Shown here: positions 14,585 through 20,927 of the stretch, one piece after another
Numbering within the stretch: position 1 is the first letter of the stretch
How the letters are laid out: every line of letters begins with the position of its first letter
Assembly (NCBI GenBank): GCA_964485455.1
Contig: CAZAJU010000034.1
Span: 1-21,786, forward strand
Length of the DNA stretch: 21,786 nt
Origin: Tissierella_B sp964485455
Lineage (GTDB): Bacteria; Bacillota; Clostridia; Tissierellales; Tissierellaceae
Reading direction: 5' to 3'
The notes under the pieces: generated by a model
Told to the model about the DNA's origin: nothing
What the model saw: only the letters and a program-made list of their open reading frames with translations
Database searches by the model: none
Program-made: the position numbers and the translations under genes

Positions 14585-15653
14585 AGTCAATCTGCGCCAT
14601 TTTTTCTGCCTGGTCAGTAGTAATCAATGCATCTATCATTTCGTCTAAATCCCCGTCTATGAAGCTATTGATCTTATATAAGGTCATGTTAATTCTGTGG
14701 TCAGTAACTCTTCCCTGTGGGAAATTATAGGTTCTAATTCTTTCAGAACGGTCACCTGACCCAACTTGTCCTTTTTTCATTTGAGCTATCTCAGCATTTT
14801 GTTCAGCCATTTGCATATCATAAAGCTTTGATTTCAAAATCTTCATTGCCTTATCCTTATTCTTAAGCTGACTCTTCTCATCTTGACATGAAATAACTAT
14901 TCCTGTTGGAATATGTGTTATTCTAACTGCAGAGTCAGTAGTATTAACTGACTGACCTCCATTTCCAGATGAACGGAATACATCAACTCTTATATCTCCC
15001 GGTGCGATTTCAACATCTATATCCTCAGCCTCTGGAAGTACTGCTACAGTTGAAGCTGAAGTGTGTATTCTTCCACTTGCTTCAGTTTCAGGAACCCTTT
15101 GAACTCTATGAACACCAGACTCATATTTTAACCTACTATATGCTCCCTTACCCTTGATCATAAAGATAACTTCTTTATATCCGCCAATACCAATTTCATT
15201 GGTATTCATTATTTCGACTTTCCAATTATTTCTTTCTGCATATCTAACATACATTCTAAATAAGGTACCCGCAAATAGAGCTGCTTCATCTCCACCTGCA
15301 CCACCTCTTATTTCAACTATAACATTCTTATGGTCATTTGGATCCTTTGGTAATAAAAGCACCTTAAGTTCTTCTTCAATTACCTTGATGTCCTCTTCAA
15401 GAGTCTTGACCTCTTCCTTAACAAGCTCTTTCATCTCATCATCCAATTTTTCATGAAGCATTTCCTTTGCTTCATCAAGTGAAGTTTTAGCCTGTGAAAA
15501 CTCCCTATATTTCATAACAACCGGCTCGATGTCAGAATGTTCCTTCATTATCCTCTGCCATTCTTCCCTATCTTCATTTATTAGAGAAGGATCCATTATT
15601 CTTTCTCCAAGCTCTTTATACTTCTCTTCAAGAAAAGCTAACTTATCTAACAC
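14583..15653 (-). CDS. prfA: Peptide chain release factor 1
   Basis: A 356-residue class I release factor recognising UAA and UAG. The stop-codon recognition tripeptide PET (P-x-T, 188-190) in RVPETEASGRIHTS identifies RF1 rather than RF2. The peptidyl-hydrolysis motif GGQ (232-234) lies in RSSGNGGQSVNTTDSAV; its glutamine is the target of PrmC. The acidic coiled-coil N-terminal domain (about 5-105) is typical. The GTG at 15653 is chosen (MLDKLAFLEE) because AAGGGG lies 9 nt upstream and the length equals the B. subtilis protein; a TTG three codons upstream abuts the site. In most Firmicutes prfA directly neighbours prmC; here two transporter genes separate them. Confidence 0.96.
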   Translation of the reverse strand: MLDKLAFLEEKYKELGERIMDPSLINEDREEWQRIMKEHSDIEPVVMKYREFSQAKTSLDEAKEMLHEKLDDEMKELVKEEVKTLEEDIKVIEEELKVLLLPKDPNDHKNVIVEIRGGAGGDEAALFAGTLFRMYVRYAERNNWKVEIMNTNEIGIGGYKEVIFMIKGKGAYSRLKYESGVHRVQRVPETEASGRIHTSASTVAVLPEAEDIDVEIAPGDIRVDVFRSSGNGGQSVNTTDSAVRITHIPTGIVISCQDEKSQLKNKDKAMKILKSKLYDMQMAEQNAEIAQMKKGQVGSGDRSERIRTYNFPQGRVTDHRINMTLYKINSFIDGDLDEMIDALITTDQAEKMAQID

Positions 15654-15732
15654 TATATACAACCCCTTCTATTCTAAAACAAAACATCTATTGTTTACTA
15701 TAAGTCCATTTAACTTAATCAGTATATGCAAC

Positions 15733-15764
15733 TAATGGAGGTCAAGAACCCCTACACTCCATTA
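15733..15764. repeat. 8-bp inverted repeat between chromate-transporter gene and prfA
   Basis: TAATGGAG (15733-15740) and CTCCATTA (15757-15764) enclose a 16-nt loop. There is no T tract on the minus strand, so it is at best a weak terminator for the transporter genes. A TTGACC box lies at its edge on the minus strand, but I see no -10 at usable spacing for a prfA promoter. Confidence 0.35.
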
Positions 15765-15792
15765 TATTATATAAATTTATAATTAACAAGAA

Positions 15793-16332
15793 CTACCTAA
15801 TGAAATTCCCCTTGAACTTATTAATGATTATAGAACCAACAGCACCGGATATTACAATCCAGATTGGACTTATATTCGTAAATACCATAATAAGAAGGGC
15901 ACCTAGTGCAACTACAAGCTTTTGACGTCCAAAATTGGCCTTTACAAGCATCTTATATACTGCTGATAATATCAAGGCAACCACTGCCGGTCTAATTCCA
16001 TAAAACACTTTATCAATTATAGCATTTCCCCTAAATTGGTAAAATGCCATTGCAATTACAAGTATGGTTATAAAAGAAGGAAGTGCGGTTCCCAAGGTAC
16101 AAACTATGGCACCTATTGTCCCCCTTAGTCTATAGCCACAATAAATACTGGTATTTACGGCAACAGGTCCTGGTGATGCTTGCGCCAAGGCTATTGCATC
16201 TAAAAATTCTTCATCATCAATCCACTTTTTCTTTTCTACTACTTCCTCCTGAATAATAGGAATCATTGCATATCCTCCACCAAAGGTAAAGGCTCCTATC
16301 TTAAAGAAAGTAACAAACATATTCCATAACAT
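15793..16332 (-). CDS. Chromate transporter family protein (short form), second of pair
   Basis: A 179-residue membrane protein of the CHR family, short (half-size) type, with about six hydrophobic segments. It opens with FFKIGAFTFGGGYAM, then PIIQEEV, and carries the PGPVAVNT motif near 52-59, both CHR signatures. Short CHR proteins are encoded in pairs that together equal one full ChrA. Substrate is uncertain: chromate efflux is proven for some members, but many clostridial homologues probably move other anions. The ATG at 16332 has GGAGG 5 nt upstream, and the gap from the partner is 11 bp, so they are cotranscribed. Its identity to the partner in the N-terminal motif suggests tandem duplication. 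Confidence 0.88.
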   Translation of the reverse strand: MLWNMFVTFFKIGAFTFGGGYAMIPIIQEEVVEKKKWIDDEEFLDAIALAQASPGPVAVNTSIYCGYRLRGTIGAIVCTLGTALPSFITILVIAMAFYQFRGNAIIDKVFYGIRPAVVALILSAVYKMLVKANFGRQKLVVALGALLIMVFTNISPIWIVISGAVGSIIINKFKGNFIR

Positions 16333-16343
16333 AGTATCCTCCT

Positions 16344-16865
16344 CTAGTAAAGTAATATTCCTAATCCAGCTGCAAGTACTATTGCTAAAATAGGATTAGT
16401 CTTCTTAAAGGTAACCAAATAAAATAATAGAACTGCAATAATTACTGATTTAACATCTATAAATGTAGTACCTGCAACTGAAAAAGCCGCAGATGCTATT
16501 AAACCCAAAACAATAGGTCTGATGCCACTAAAAGCCCACTCCACATATTTTGAGTTTTTAAATCTTGTCATAAAGTGAAATATTGCACTCATAACTATGA
16601 AGGATGGCAATACAACACCTAAAGTTGCTACGGTTGAGCCCAAAACACCTGCAACCCTATACCCTAAGAAGGTAGCTGAATTAATAGCTATTGGCCCTGG
16701 TGTCATCTCTGAAATAGCAATTATATCGATAAATTCCGTTGAACTAATCCAGCTATGATTATGTATTACCTCCTCTTGTATTAGAGGAAGCATAGCATAC
16801 CCTCCACCAAAGCTAAATGCACCTATTTTAAAAAAAGTAATAAATAGCTCCAGCAAAATACTCAT
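16344..16865 (-). CDS. Chromate transporter family protein (short form), first of pair
   Basis: A 173-residue half-size CHR family membrane protein. FFKIGAFSFGGGYAM and PLIQEEV lie at about 11-33, and MTPGPIAINSATF near 54-66 is the second conserved block; further hydrophobic helices fill the rest. It is expected to pair with the downstream gene product in antiparallel fashion, the usual model for short CHR proteins. The ATG at 16865 follows AGGAG at 7 nt and lies 10 bp after the prmC stop, so it reads as part of the yqhQ-prmC operon. Function is inferred from the family only; no regulator such as ChrB or a redox gene is nearby. Confidence 0.88.
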   Translation of the reverse strand: MSILLELFITFFKIGAFSFGGGYAMLPLIQEEVIHNHSWISSTEFIDIIAISEMTPGPIAINSATFLGYRVAGVLGSTVATLGVVLPSFIVMSAIFHFMTRFKNSKYVEWAFSGIRPIVLGLIASAAFSVAGTTFIDVKSVIIAVLLFYLVTFKKTNPILAIVLAAGLGILLY

Positions 16866-16875
16866 ATGTCTTCTC

Positions 16876-17736
16876 CTAGCAATATCCTAATACCACTCTA
16901 TCTAAACCTTGTAAATCTTTAAGGATTTCAATATCCTTAAAACCATGGTCAGATAAAATATCTTTTAATGCAAATCCCTGATCGTGCCCTATTTCATAGA
17001 TTAAGAGACCCTTATCAACTAAAAATTCTTTAGCCCTTGATGTAATAAGTCTATAAAAATCAAGCCCATCTTCTCCACCATCTAGTGCCAGACGTGGCTC
17101 AAAATCCCTAACCTCAGTTTGTAGTCCCAAGATTACTTTCTTTGGAATATAAGGGGGATTAGATGCAATTATCTGGAAGCTATTTTTGAAATAGCTATCC
17201 TCTAAAGGCTGAAATAAATCTCCCTTTAAAAATTCCACATTTTTCAATCCCAATCTTTCCCTGTTAATATTGGAAACCTTAATTGGAGTATCATCTATAT
17301 CCACACCATAAACATAGGTATTAGGTGCATAATTGGCTATTGATAGCGATATGGCACCACTGCCTATTCCCAAGTCCAAAACTCTGATTTCTTTTTCATC
17401 ATTTTTAGTTTTAATGTGGTTTAACACGTATTCCACAAGAATTTCAGTGTCTGGTCTGGGTATAAGAACTCCCTCTTCTACATAAAAGTCTAAGCCCATA
17501 AATTCCGTATGCCCTAGCATATATTGGAGTGGATATCCTGTTGCTCTTTTTTCTATAAGTTTTATAAACTCATTAGCTATATCCTCAGATACCTCTTTGT
17601 CTCCAAATGCATATACGTATGATTTATCCACATTCATAAGTTTGGATAAAATAAGCCTTACCTCAAGCTGAGGGTTGGAAAACTCCATATCTTGGAGCTT
17701 TTCCAACCCTAGTTTTAAAAGGTTATTGATTACCAC
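16876..17736 (-). CDS. prmC: Release factor glutamine methyltransferase PrmC (HemK)
   Basis: A 286-residue SAM-dependent enzyme that N5-methylates the glutamine of the GGQ motif in RF1 and RF2. The helical N-terminal substrate-binding domain (about 1-85) contains YMLGHTEFMGLDF and LIPRPDTEIL. The Rossmann methyltransferase fold carries DLGIGSG (121-127) for SAM and the catalytic NPPY (193-196). Start is GTG at 17736 with GGGAGG 7 nt upstream, inside the last codons of the DUF1385 gene (7-nt overlap), so the two are translationally coupled. Its substrate gene prfA lies two genes downstream on the same strand. Confidence 0.95.
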   Translation of the reverse strand: MVINNLLKLGLEKLQDMEFSNPQLEVRLILSKLMNVDKSYVYAFGDKEVSEDIANEFIKLIEKRATGYPLQYMLGHTEFMGLDFYVEEGVLIPRPDTEILVEYVLNHIKTKNDEKEIRVLDLGIGSGAISLSIANYAPNTYVYGVDIDDTPIKVSNINRERLGLKNVEFLKGDLFQPLEDSYFKNSFQIIASNPPYIPKKVILGLQTEVRDFEPRLALDGGEDGLDFYRLITSRAKEFLVDKGLLIYEIGHDQGFALKDILSDHGFKDIEILKDLQGLDRVVLGYC

Positions 17737-18668
17737 TTGTCCGCCTCCCTATCTTTAGGAATAACAGCCATAAGGGATTTAATAGCGACTTCTATTTGCT
17801 CGTTATCAGGCTCCTTAACCGTTGCATACTTTTGAATTAAAAGTCCTGGATACGAAAGACCATAAGCAAATCTTGAATCACTTCTACCTATAAGTCTATT
17901 TATCTCATATGAAATACCTGCGATTACAGGGAACATTAATATTCTAATTAAAATCCTCAATACTGGATTTGGCCAGCCAAAGAAGGAAAGAACTAAAATG
18001 CTTACTAACATCACCATAAAAAGAAATGAGGTTCCACATCTAGCATGTAGTATTGGATATTTCTTTACATTTTCAACCGTAAGTTCATCGCCATTCTCAT
18101 AGCAATGGATAGTCTTATGTTCAGCCCCATGATATTCAAATACCCTTCTTACATCATCAACTTTAGATACCCATATAATATATACTAGAAAAATCAGGAT
18201 ACGAATAAAACCTTCTATTAGATTAAGTAGAATAGAATTAGTGATATTACCTCTTAATAAGCTGGTAATAATATTTGGCAAGATCATAAATATACCAACA
18301 GATAGTAGTATGGAGATAGCCAAAGTAAAGAACATTTCTACATCTCCTGCTTTTTCCTTAAATATCTTCTGAGTCCAAGATTGTTTTGCCTCCGCCTCTT
18401 CCTCCTCAAAGAATTCAGCCGAATACATCAATGCCTTTATACCTATGGATAGAGATTCTATTAAGCCTACTACACCTCTTAAAAAAGGCATCTTGAATAC
18501 TTTATGTCGCATCCCTAAAGTATTTAGCTTTTGTGTGGTTACTTCTATTTCATGGTCTGGTTTTCTTACTGCAATAGCTACGACTTCAGGTCCTCTCATC
18601 ATTACTCCTTCAATAAGAGCCTGCCCCCCAATGGAGGTTTTATGAATTTTATTATTATCCGATGACAT
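17730..18668 (-). CDS. DUF1385 (YqhQ-like) membrane protein
   Basis: A 312-residue protein of the DUF1385 family, widespread in Firmicutes, Actinobacteria and Thermotoga and without established function. The N-terminal GGQALIEGVMMRGPE and the later YHGAEHKTIHCYENG and HARCGTSFLFMV blocks are its signatures. About four hydrophobic helices lie near 100-240 (for example FFTLAISILLSVGIFMI and FLVYIIWVSKV). The conserved His, Glu and Cys residues hint at a metal site, which is inference. The ATG at 18668 has AGGGG 7 nt upstream; a GTG one codon before is possible. It overlaps prmC by 7 nt. A location beside rpmE, prmC and prfA is common in Clostridia. A 200-bp palindromic element lies upstream. 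Confidence 0.9.
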   Translation of the reverse strand: MSSDNNKIHKTSIGGQALIEGVMMRGPEVVAIAVRKPDHEIEVTTQKLNTLGMRHKVFKMPFLRGVVGLIESLSIGIKALMYSAEFFEEEEAEAKQSWTQKIFKEKAGDVEMFFTLAISILLSVGIFMILPNIITSLLRGNITNSILLNLIEGFIRILIFLVYIIWVSKVDDVRRVFEYHGAEHKTIHCYENGDELTVENVKKYPILHARCGTSFLFMVMLVSILVLSFFGWPNPVLRILIRILMFPVIAGISYEINRLIGRSDSRFAYGLSYPGLLIQKYATVKEPDNEQIEVAIKSLMAVIPKDREADKW

Positions 18669-18718
18669 CACATCACCCCTTTTTTACAATTCACAATTAT
18701 TATGGTCCTTCTTATTCA

Positions 18719-18918
18719 GATTATGATAATAGAAATTTAGTGAATATTTGCAGGACTTGGTAGAATTCTTAGCAAATGTAGTTAGAAATCCGTTAAGCAG
18801 CTTTCACGTCAAACAAGATAGACACCATAGTAAATTGAAAGCTGTAGGATTTTTATACGAAATGAGCTTTAGAATTCTTCAAGGCCGAAACCGTGAACGG
18901 ATTTCTACTATCATAATC
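18719..18918. mobile_element. 200-bp imperfect palindrome, MITE-like element
   Basis: The ends are inverted repeats of 18 bp with one mismatch: GATTATGATAATAGAAAT (18719-18736) against ATTTCTACTATCATAATC (18901-18918). Similarity continues inward almost to the centre: AGAATTCT occurs in both arms (18762-18769, 18870-18877), AAATCC recurs in both, and CAGCTTTCA (18798-18806) pairs with TGAAAGCTG (18836-18844), leaving a loop of about 29 bp. The whole can fold as one hairpin with arms near 85 nt. No transposase is present and no target duplication is obvious. It lies between the rpmE terminator and the DUF1385 gene. The plus-strand frame across it (18748-18963) looks accidental. Confidence 0.65.
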
Positions 18919-18930
18919 GGGTTAGGTCAT

Positions 18931-18966
18931 AAAATAAAAAAGGTTAGATGCTCATGCAACTAACCT
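18931..18966 (-). terminator. Intrinsic terminator of rpmE
   Basis: On the minus strand AGGTTAG (18960-18966) pairs with CTAACCT (18941-18947), with an inner TGC/GCA pair, and is followed by TTTTTATTTT. It lies 15 bp after the rpmE stop codon and isolates rpmE from the DUF1385-prmC operon. Confidence 0.9.
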
Positions 18967-18980
18967 AGTTGTGAAGAATA

Positions 18981-19181
18981 CTAGTCAATCTTGTATTTCT
19001 TCTTGAATTTCTCTACACGTCCACCACGCTCAGCAAACTTTTGACGTCCTGTGAAGAATGGATGACATTCTGAACAAATTTCAACTCTTAATTCGTCCTT
19101 TACAGATCCTGTTTTAAAAGTGTTTCCACATGCGCATACTACTGTAGATTCTTTATATTCTGGATGAATACCTTGCTTCAT
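18981..19181 (-). CDS. rpmE: 50S ribosomal protein L31 (zinc-binding form)
   Basis: A 66-residue ribosomal protein bridging the subunits. It has both zinc-ligand pairs, CAC (16-18) and CSEC (36-39), so it is the zinc-containing (C+) paralogue, usually replaced by a zinc-free copy under zinc starvation. MKQGIHPEYK and the CHPFFTGRQKF block are canonical. The ATG at 19181 has GGGAGAGG 8 nt upstream; the GTG three codons earlier overlaps that site. It follows rho, as in many Firmicutes, but has its own promoter and terminator. Confidence 0.97.
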   Translation of the reverse strand: MKQGIHPEYKESTVVCACGNTFKTGSVKDELRVEICSECHPFFTGRQKFAERGGRVEKFKKKYKID

Positions 19182-19209
19182 TAATTTCACCTCTCCCTAA
19201 TTCTATAGA

Positions 19210-19238
19210 AATATATCATTTTCTCAATTATTCTGCAA
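19210..19238 (-). promoter_or_regulatory. Promoter of rpmE
   Basis: On the minus strand TTGCAG (19233-19238) and TATATT (19210-19215) are 17 bp apart. Transcription would start near 19203, giving a leader of about 22 nt with the ribosome binding site. No Zur-like operator is evident. Confidence 0.6.
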
Positions 19239-19257
19239 GCATAAAAATATTGCTTGC
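19235..19257 (-). other. Hairpin between rho and rpmE
   Basis: GCAAGCA (19235-19241) and TGCTTGC (19251-19257) form a 7-bp stem around a 9-nt AT-rich loop, about 42 bp past the rho stop. It overlaps the -35 of the rpmE promoter and lacks a T tract, so it is only a weak candidate terminator for rho. Confidence 0.35.
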
Positions 19258-19298
19258 TTTAACCACTAAATTATAGCACAAAGAAAAAACAATTTCAA

Positions 19299-20714
19299 CT
19301 AAATCCATATTTTATTTCTAATTTCATCTATGAATTCTTCATTTGTCTTAGTCTGGATTAGTCCTTCGATTAATTTCTCAGTAACTTCCTGGCTAGAAGC
19401 ATTGCCCATAGCCTTTCTTAATGCCCATACCGTTTCTAATTCCTTCTGGCTTAATAAAAGCTCTTCCTTTCTAGTTCCGGACTTATAAATATCTATAGCA
19501 GGGAAAATCCTCTTCTCAGACATTCTTCTATCTAAGTGGATTTCCATATTTCCTGTACCTTTAAATTCCTCGAATATTACATCATCCATTCTACTTCCTG
19601 TTTCTACCAAGGCCGTAGCTAAAATAGTCAAGCTACCTCCTTCTTCCATCTTTCTAGCAGCTCCGAAGAATCTCTTAGGTTTATGAAGAGCACCAGGGTC
19701 CAATCCTCCTGATAGAGTTCTCCCAGTTGGAGGGATAGAAAGATTATAGGCTCTTGCAAGTCTTGTTAAACTATCTAAGAGCACAACAACATCCTTTCCA
19801 TGCTCTACTAGTCTCTTTGCCCTTTCAAGAACTATCTCTGCCACCTTTGTATGATTTTTAGGTAACTCATCAAATGTTGAGTAAATCACATCTCCTTTGA
19901 CAGAGCGTTTCATATCCGTAACCTCTTCTGGTCTCTCATCTATTAACAATATTATCATTTCTACATCGGGATGATTTTTAGCTATTGCATTTGCTATCAT
20001 TTTAAGAAGTGTAGTTTTTCCTGCTTTAGGTGGTGATACAATAATTCCCCTTTGTCCCTTGCCTATGGGAGAAATTAAATCTATCATTCTCGTTGCAAAT
20101 TCATTTGATGTGGTTTCCAGATGTAATCTGTCTTTAGGATAAATAGGAGTAAGACTATCAAAATCGGGTCTGTTAATTGCGGTTTCTGGATTCATTCCAT
20201 TTACATATTTTACATAAAGAAGAGCCTTAAATTTCTCTCCAACCTTTGGAGGTCTTGTAATGCCTGTAACTTTATCCCCTGTCTTTAATCTAAATCTTCT
20301 TATTTGCGATGGAGAAATGTATACATCAGCATCTCCTGATTGATAATTATCTAGCCTTAGAAAACCATATCCATCTGTATGTAATTCTAGTATTCCTTCG
20401 GCAATATTAATGTCCTCCAGATGTTCAATCTCCTCTGTGGCATTATCAGATAAATCATCTAAGTCTATATCTTTTATATCTATTTTAACCGTATCTTCAT
20501 CAGAATATTGGTCATCGGTATTTGAAGTATCTCCATCTATATCTTCTTCAATGCATTCTTCAATCTGATCTGCCAAATCTGGATTGGATAAGGTCTCTAC
20601 TATTAAATTTAACAATTCTTCTTTTTTATATTTATAGGGACTAGAAATCCCATAAGCTTTAGCAATTTCTCTAAGTTCTAAAAGAGTCTTGCCCTCTAAT
20701 ACTTCCTGACTCAC
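19299..20714 (-). CDS. rho: Transcription termination factor Rho
   Basis: A 471-residue hexameric RNA helicase that ends transcription of untranslated RNA. Domains: Rho N-terminal helical domain (about 1-45), an acidic low-complexity insert (about 53-105), cold-shock primary RNA-binding domain (about 106-175, with DGYGFLR and DADVYISPSQIR), and a RecA-type ATPase. The P-loop is PPKAGKTT (about 227-234), Walker B ILLIDERPEEVTDM, R-loop region RMDDVIFEEFKGTGN. GTG at 20714 is chosen: AAGGGAG lies 9 nt upstream, whereas the GTG three codons earlier directly abuts it. A good promoter lies 55 bp upstream, and a divergent phosphofructokinase gene starts beyond it. Rho autoregulation is known in other bacteria; no attenuator is evident here. 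Confidence 0.97.
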   Translation of the reverse strand: MSQEVLEGKTLLELREIAKAYGISSPYKYKKEELLNLIVETLSNPDLADQIEECIEEDIDGDTSNTDDQYSDEDTVKIDIKDIDLDDLSDNATEEIEHLEDINIAEGILELHTDGYGFLRLDNYQSGDADVYISPSQIRRFRLKTGDKVTGITRPPKVGEKFKALLYVKYVNGMNPETAINRPDFDSLTPIYPKDRLHLETTSNEFATRMIDLISPIGKGQRGIIVSPPKAGKTTLLKMIANAIAKNHPDVEMIILLIDERPEEVTDMKRSVKGDVIYSTFDELPKNHTKVAEIVLERAKRLVEHGKDVVVLLDSLTRLARAYNLSIPPTGRTLSGGLDPGALHKPKRFFGAARKMEEGGSLTILATALVETGSRMDDVIFEEFKGTGNMEIHLDRRMSEKRIFPAIDIYKSGTRKEELLLSQKELETVWALRKAMGNASSQEVTEKLIEGLIQTKTNEEFIDEIRNKIWI

Positions 20715-20767
20715 AAATCTCACTCCCTTAATTACACCAGCAAAATAATTTGCATTATCTTCAACTC

Positions 20768-20796
20768 ATTATACCTCATTAATGAGATTTCCACAA
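20768..20796 (-). promoter_or_regulatory. Promoter of rho
   Basis: On the minus strand TTGTGG (20791-20796) and a perfect TATAAT (20768-20773) are 17 bp apart. The leader from about 20761 to the GTG at 20714 is about 47 nt. The spacer contains the palindrome CTCATTAATGAG (20777-20788), a possible operator. Confidence 0.75.
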
Positions 20797-20840
20797 TAAT
20801 ATTCAGTCCCCCTTTATCTTATACTCTAGTCTCCTTCAAG

Positions 20841-20869
20841 TTGTAATTTTTAGATTTATTTGATATTAT
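20841..20869 (+). promoter_or_regulatory. Promoter of the phosphofructokinase gene
   Basis: On the plus strand TTGTAA (20841-20846) and TATTAT (20864-20869) are 17 bp apart. The predicted start near 20876 gives a leader of about 52 nt ending in AAGGGGG, 7 nt before the ATG. It is divergent from the rho promoter, about 45 bp away. Confidence 0.65.
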
Positions 20870-20927
20870 TAACTTAGAATAGAGTTTAAAAGAGTAGCTT
20901 AAGTAAATGATACAAGGGGGTATAATA

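Noticed and set aside
15667..15745. prfA promoter with TTGACC as -35
   Set aside because: The only TATACT-like box is 13 bp away, too close; no acceptable pair was found.
15793..16865. Transporter pair as one broken full-length chrA
   Set aside because: Each gene has its own start, ribosome site and N-terminal CHR motif, so they are two half-size genes and not a frameshifted one.
18748..18963. Plus-strand 71-codon frame in the rpmE-DUF1385 gap
   Set aside because: It lies inside the 200-bp palindrome and the rpmE terminator, has no ribosome binding site, and resembles no family. The palindrome explains the sequence.
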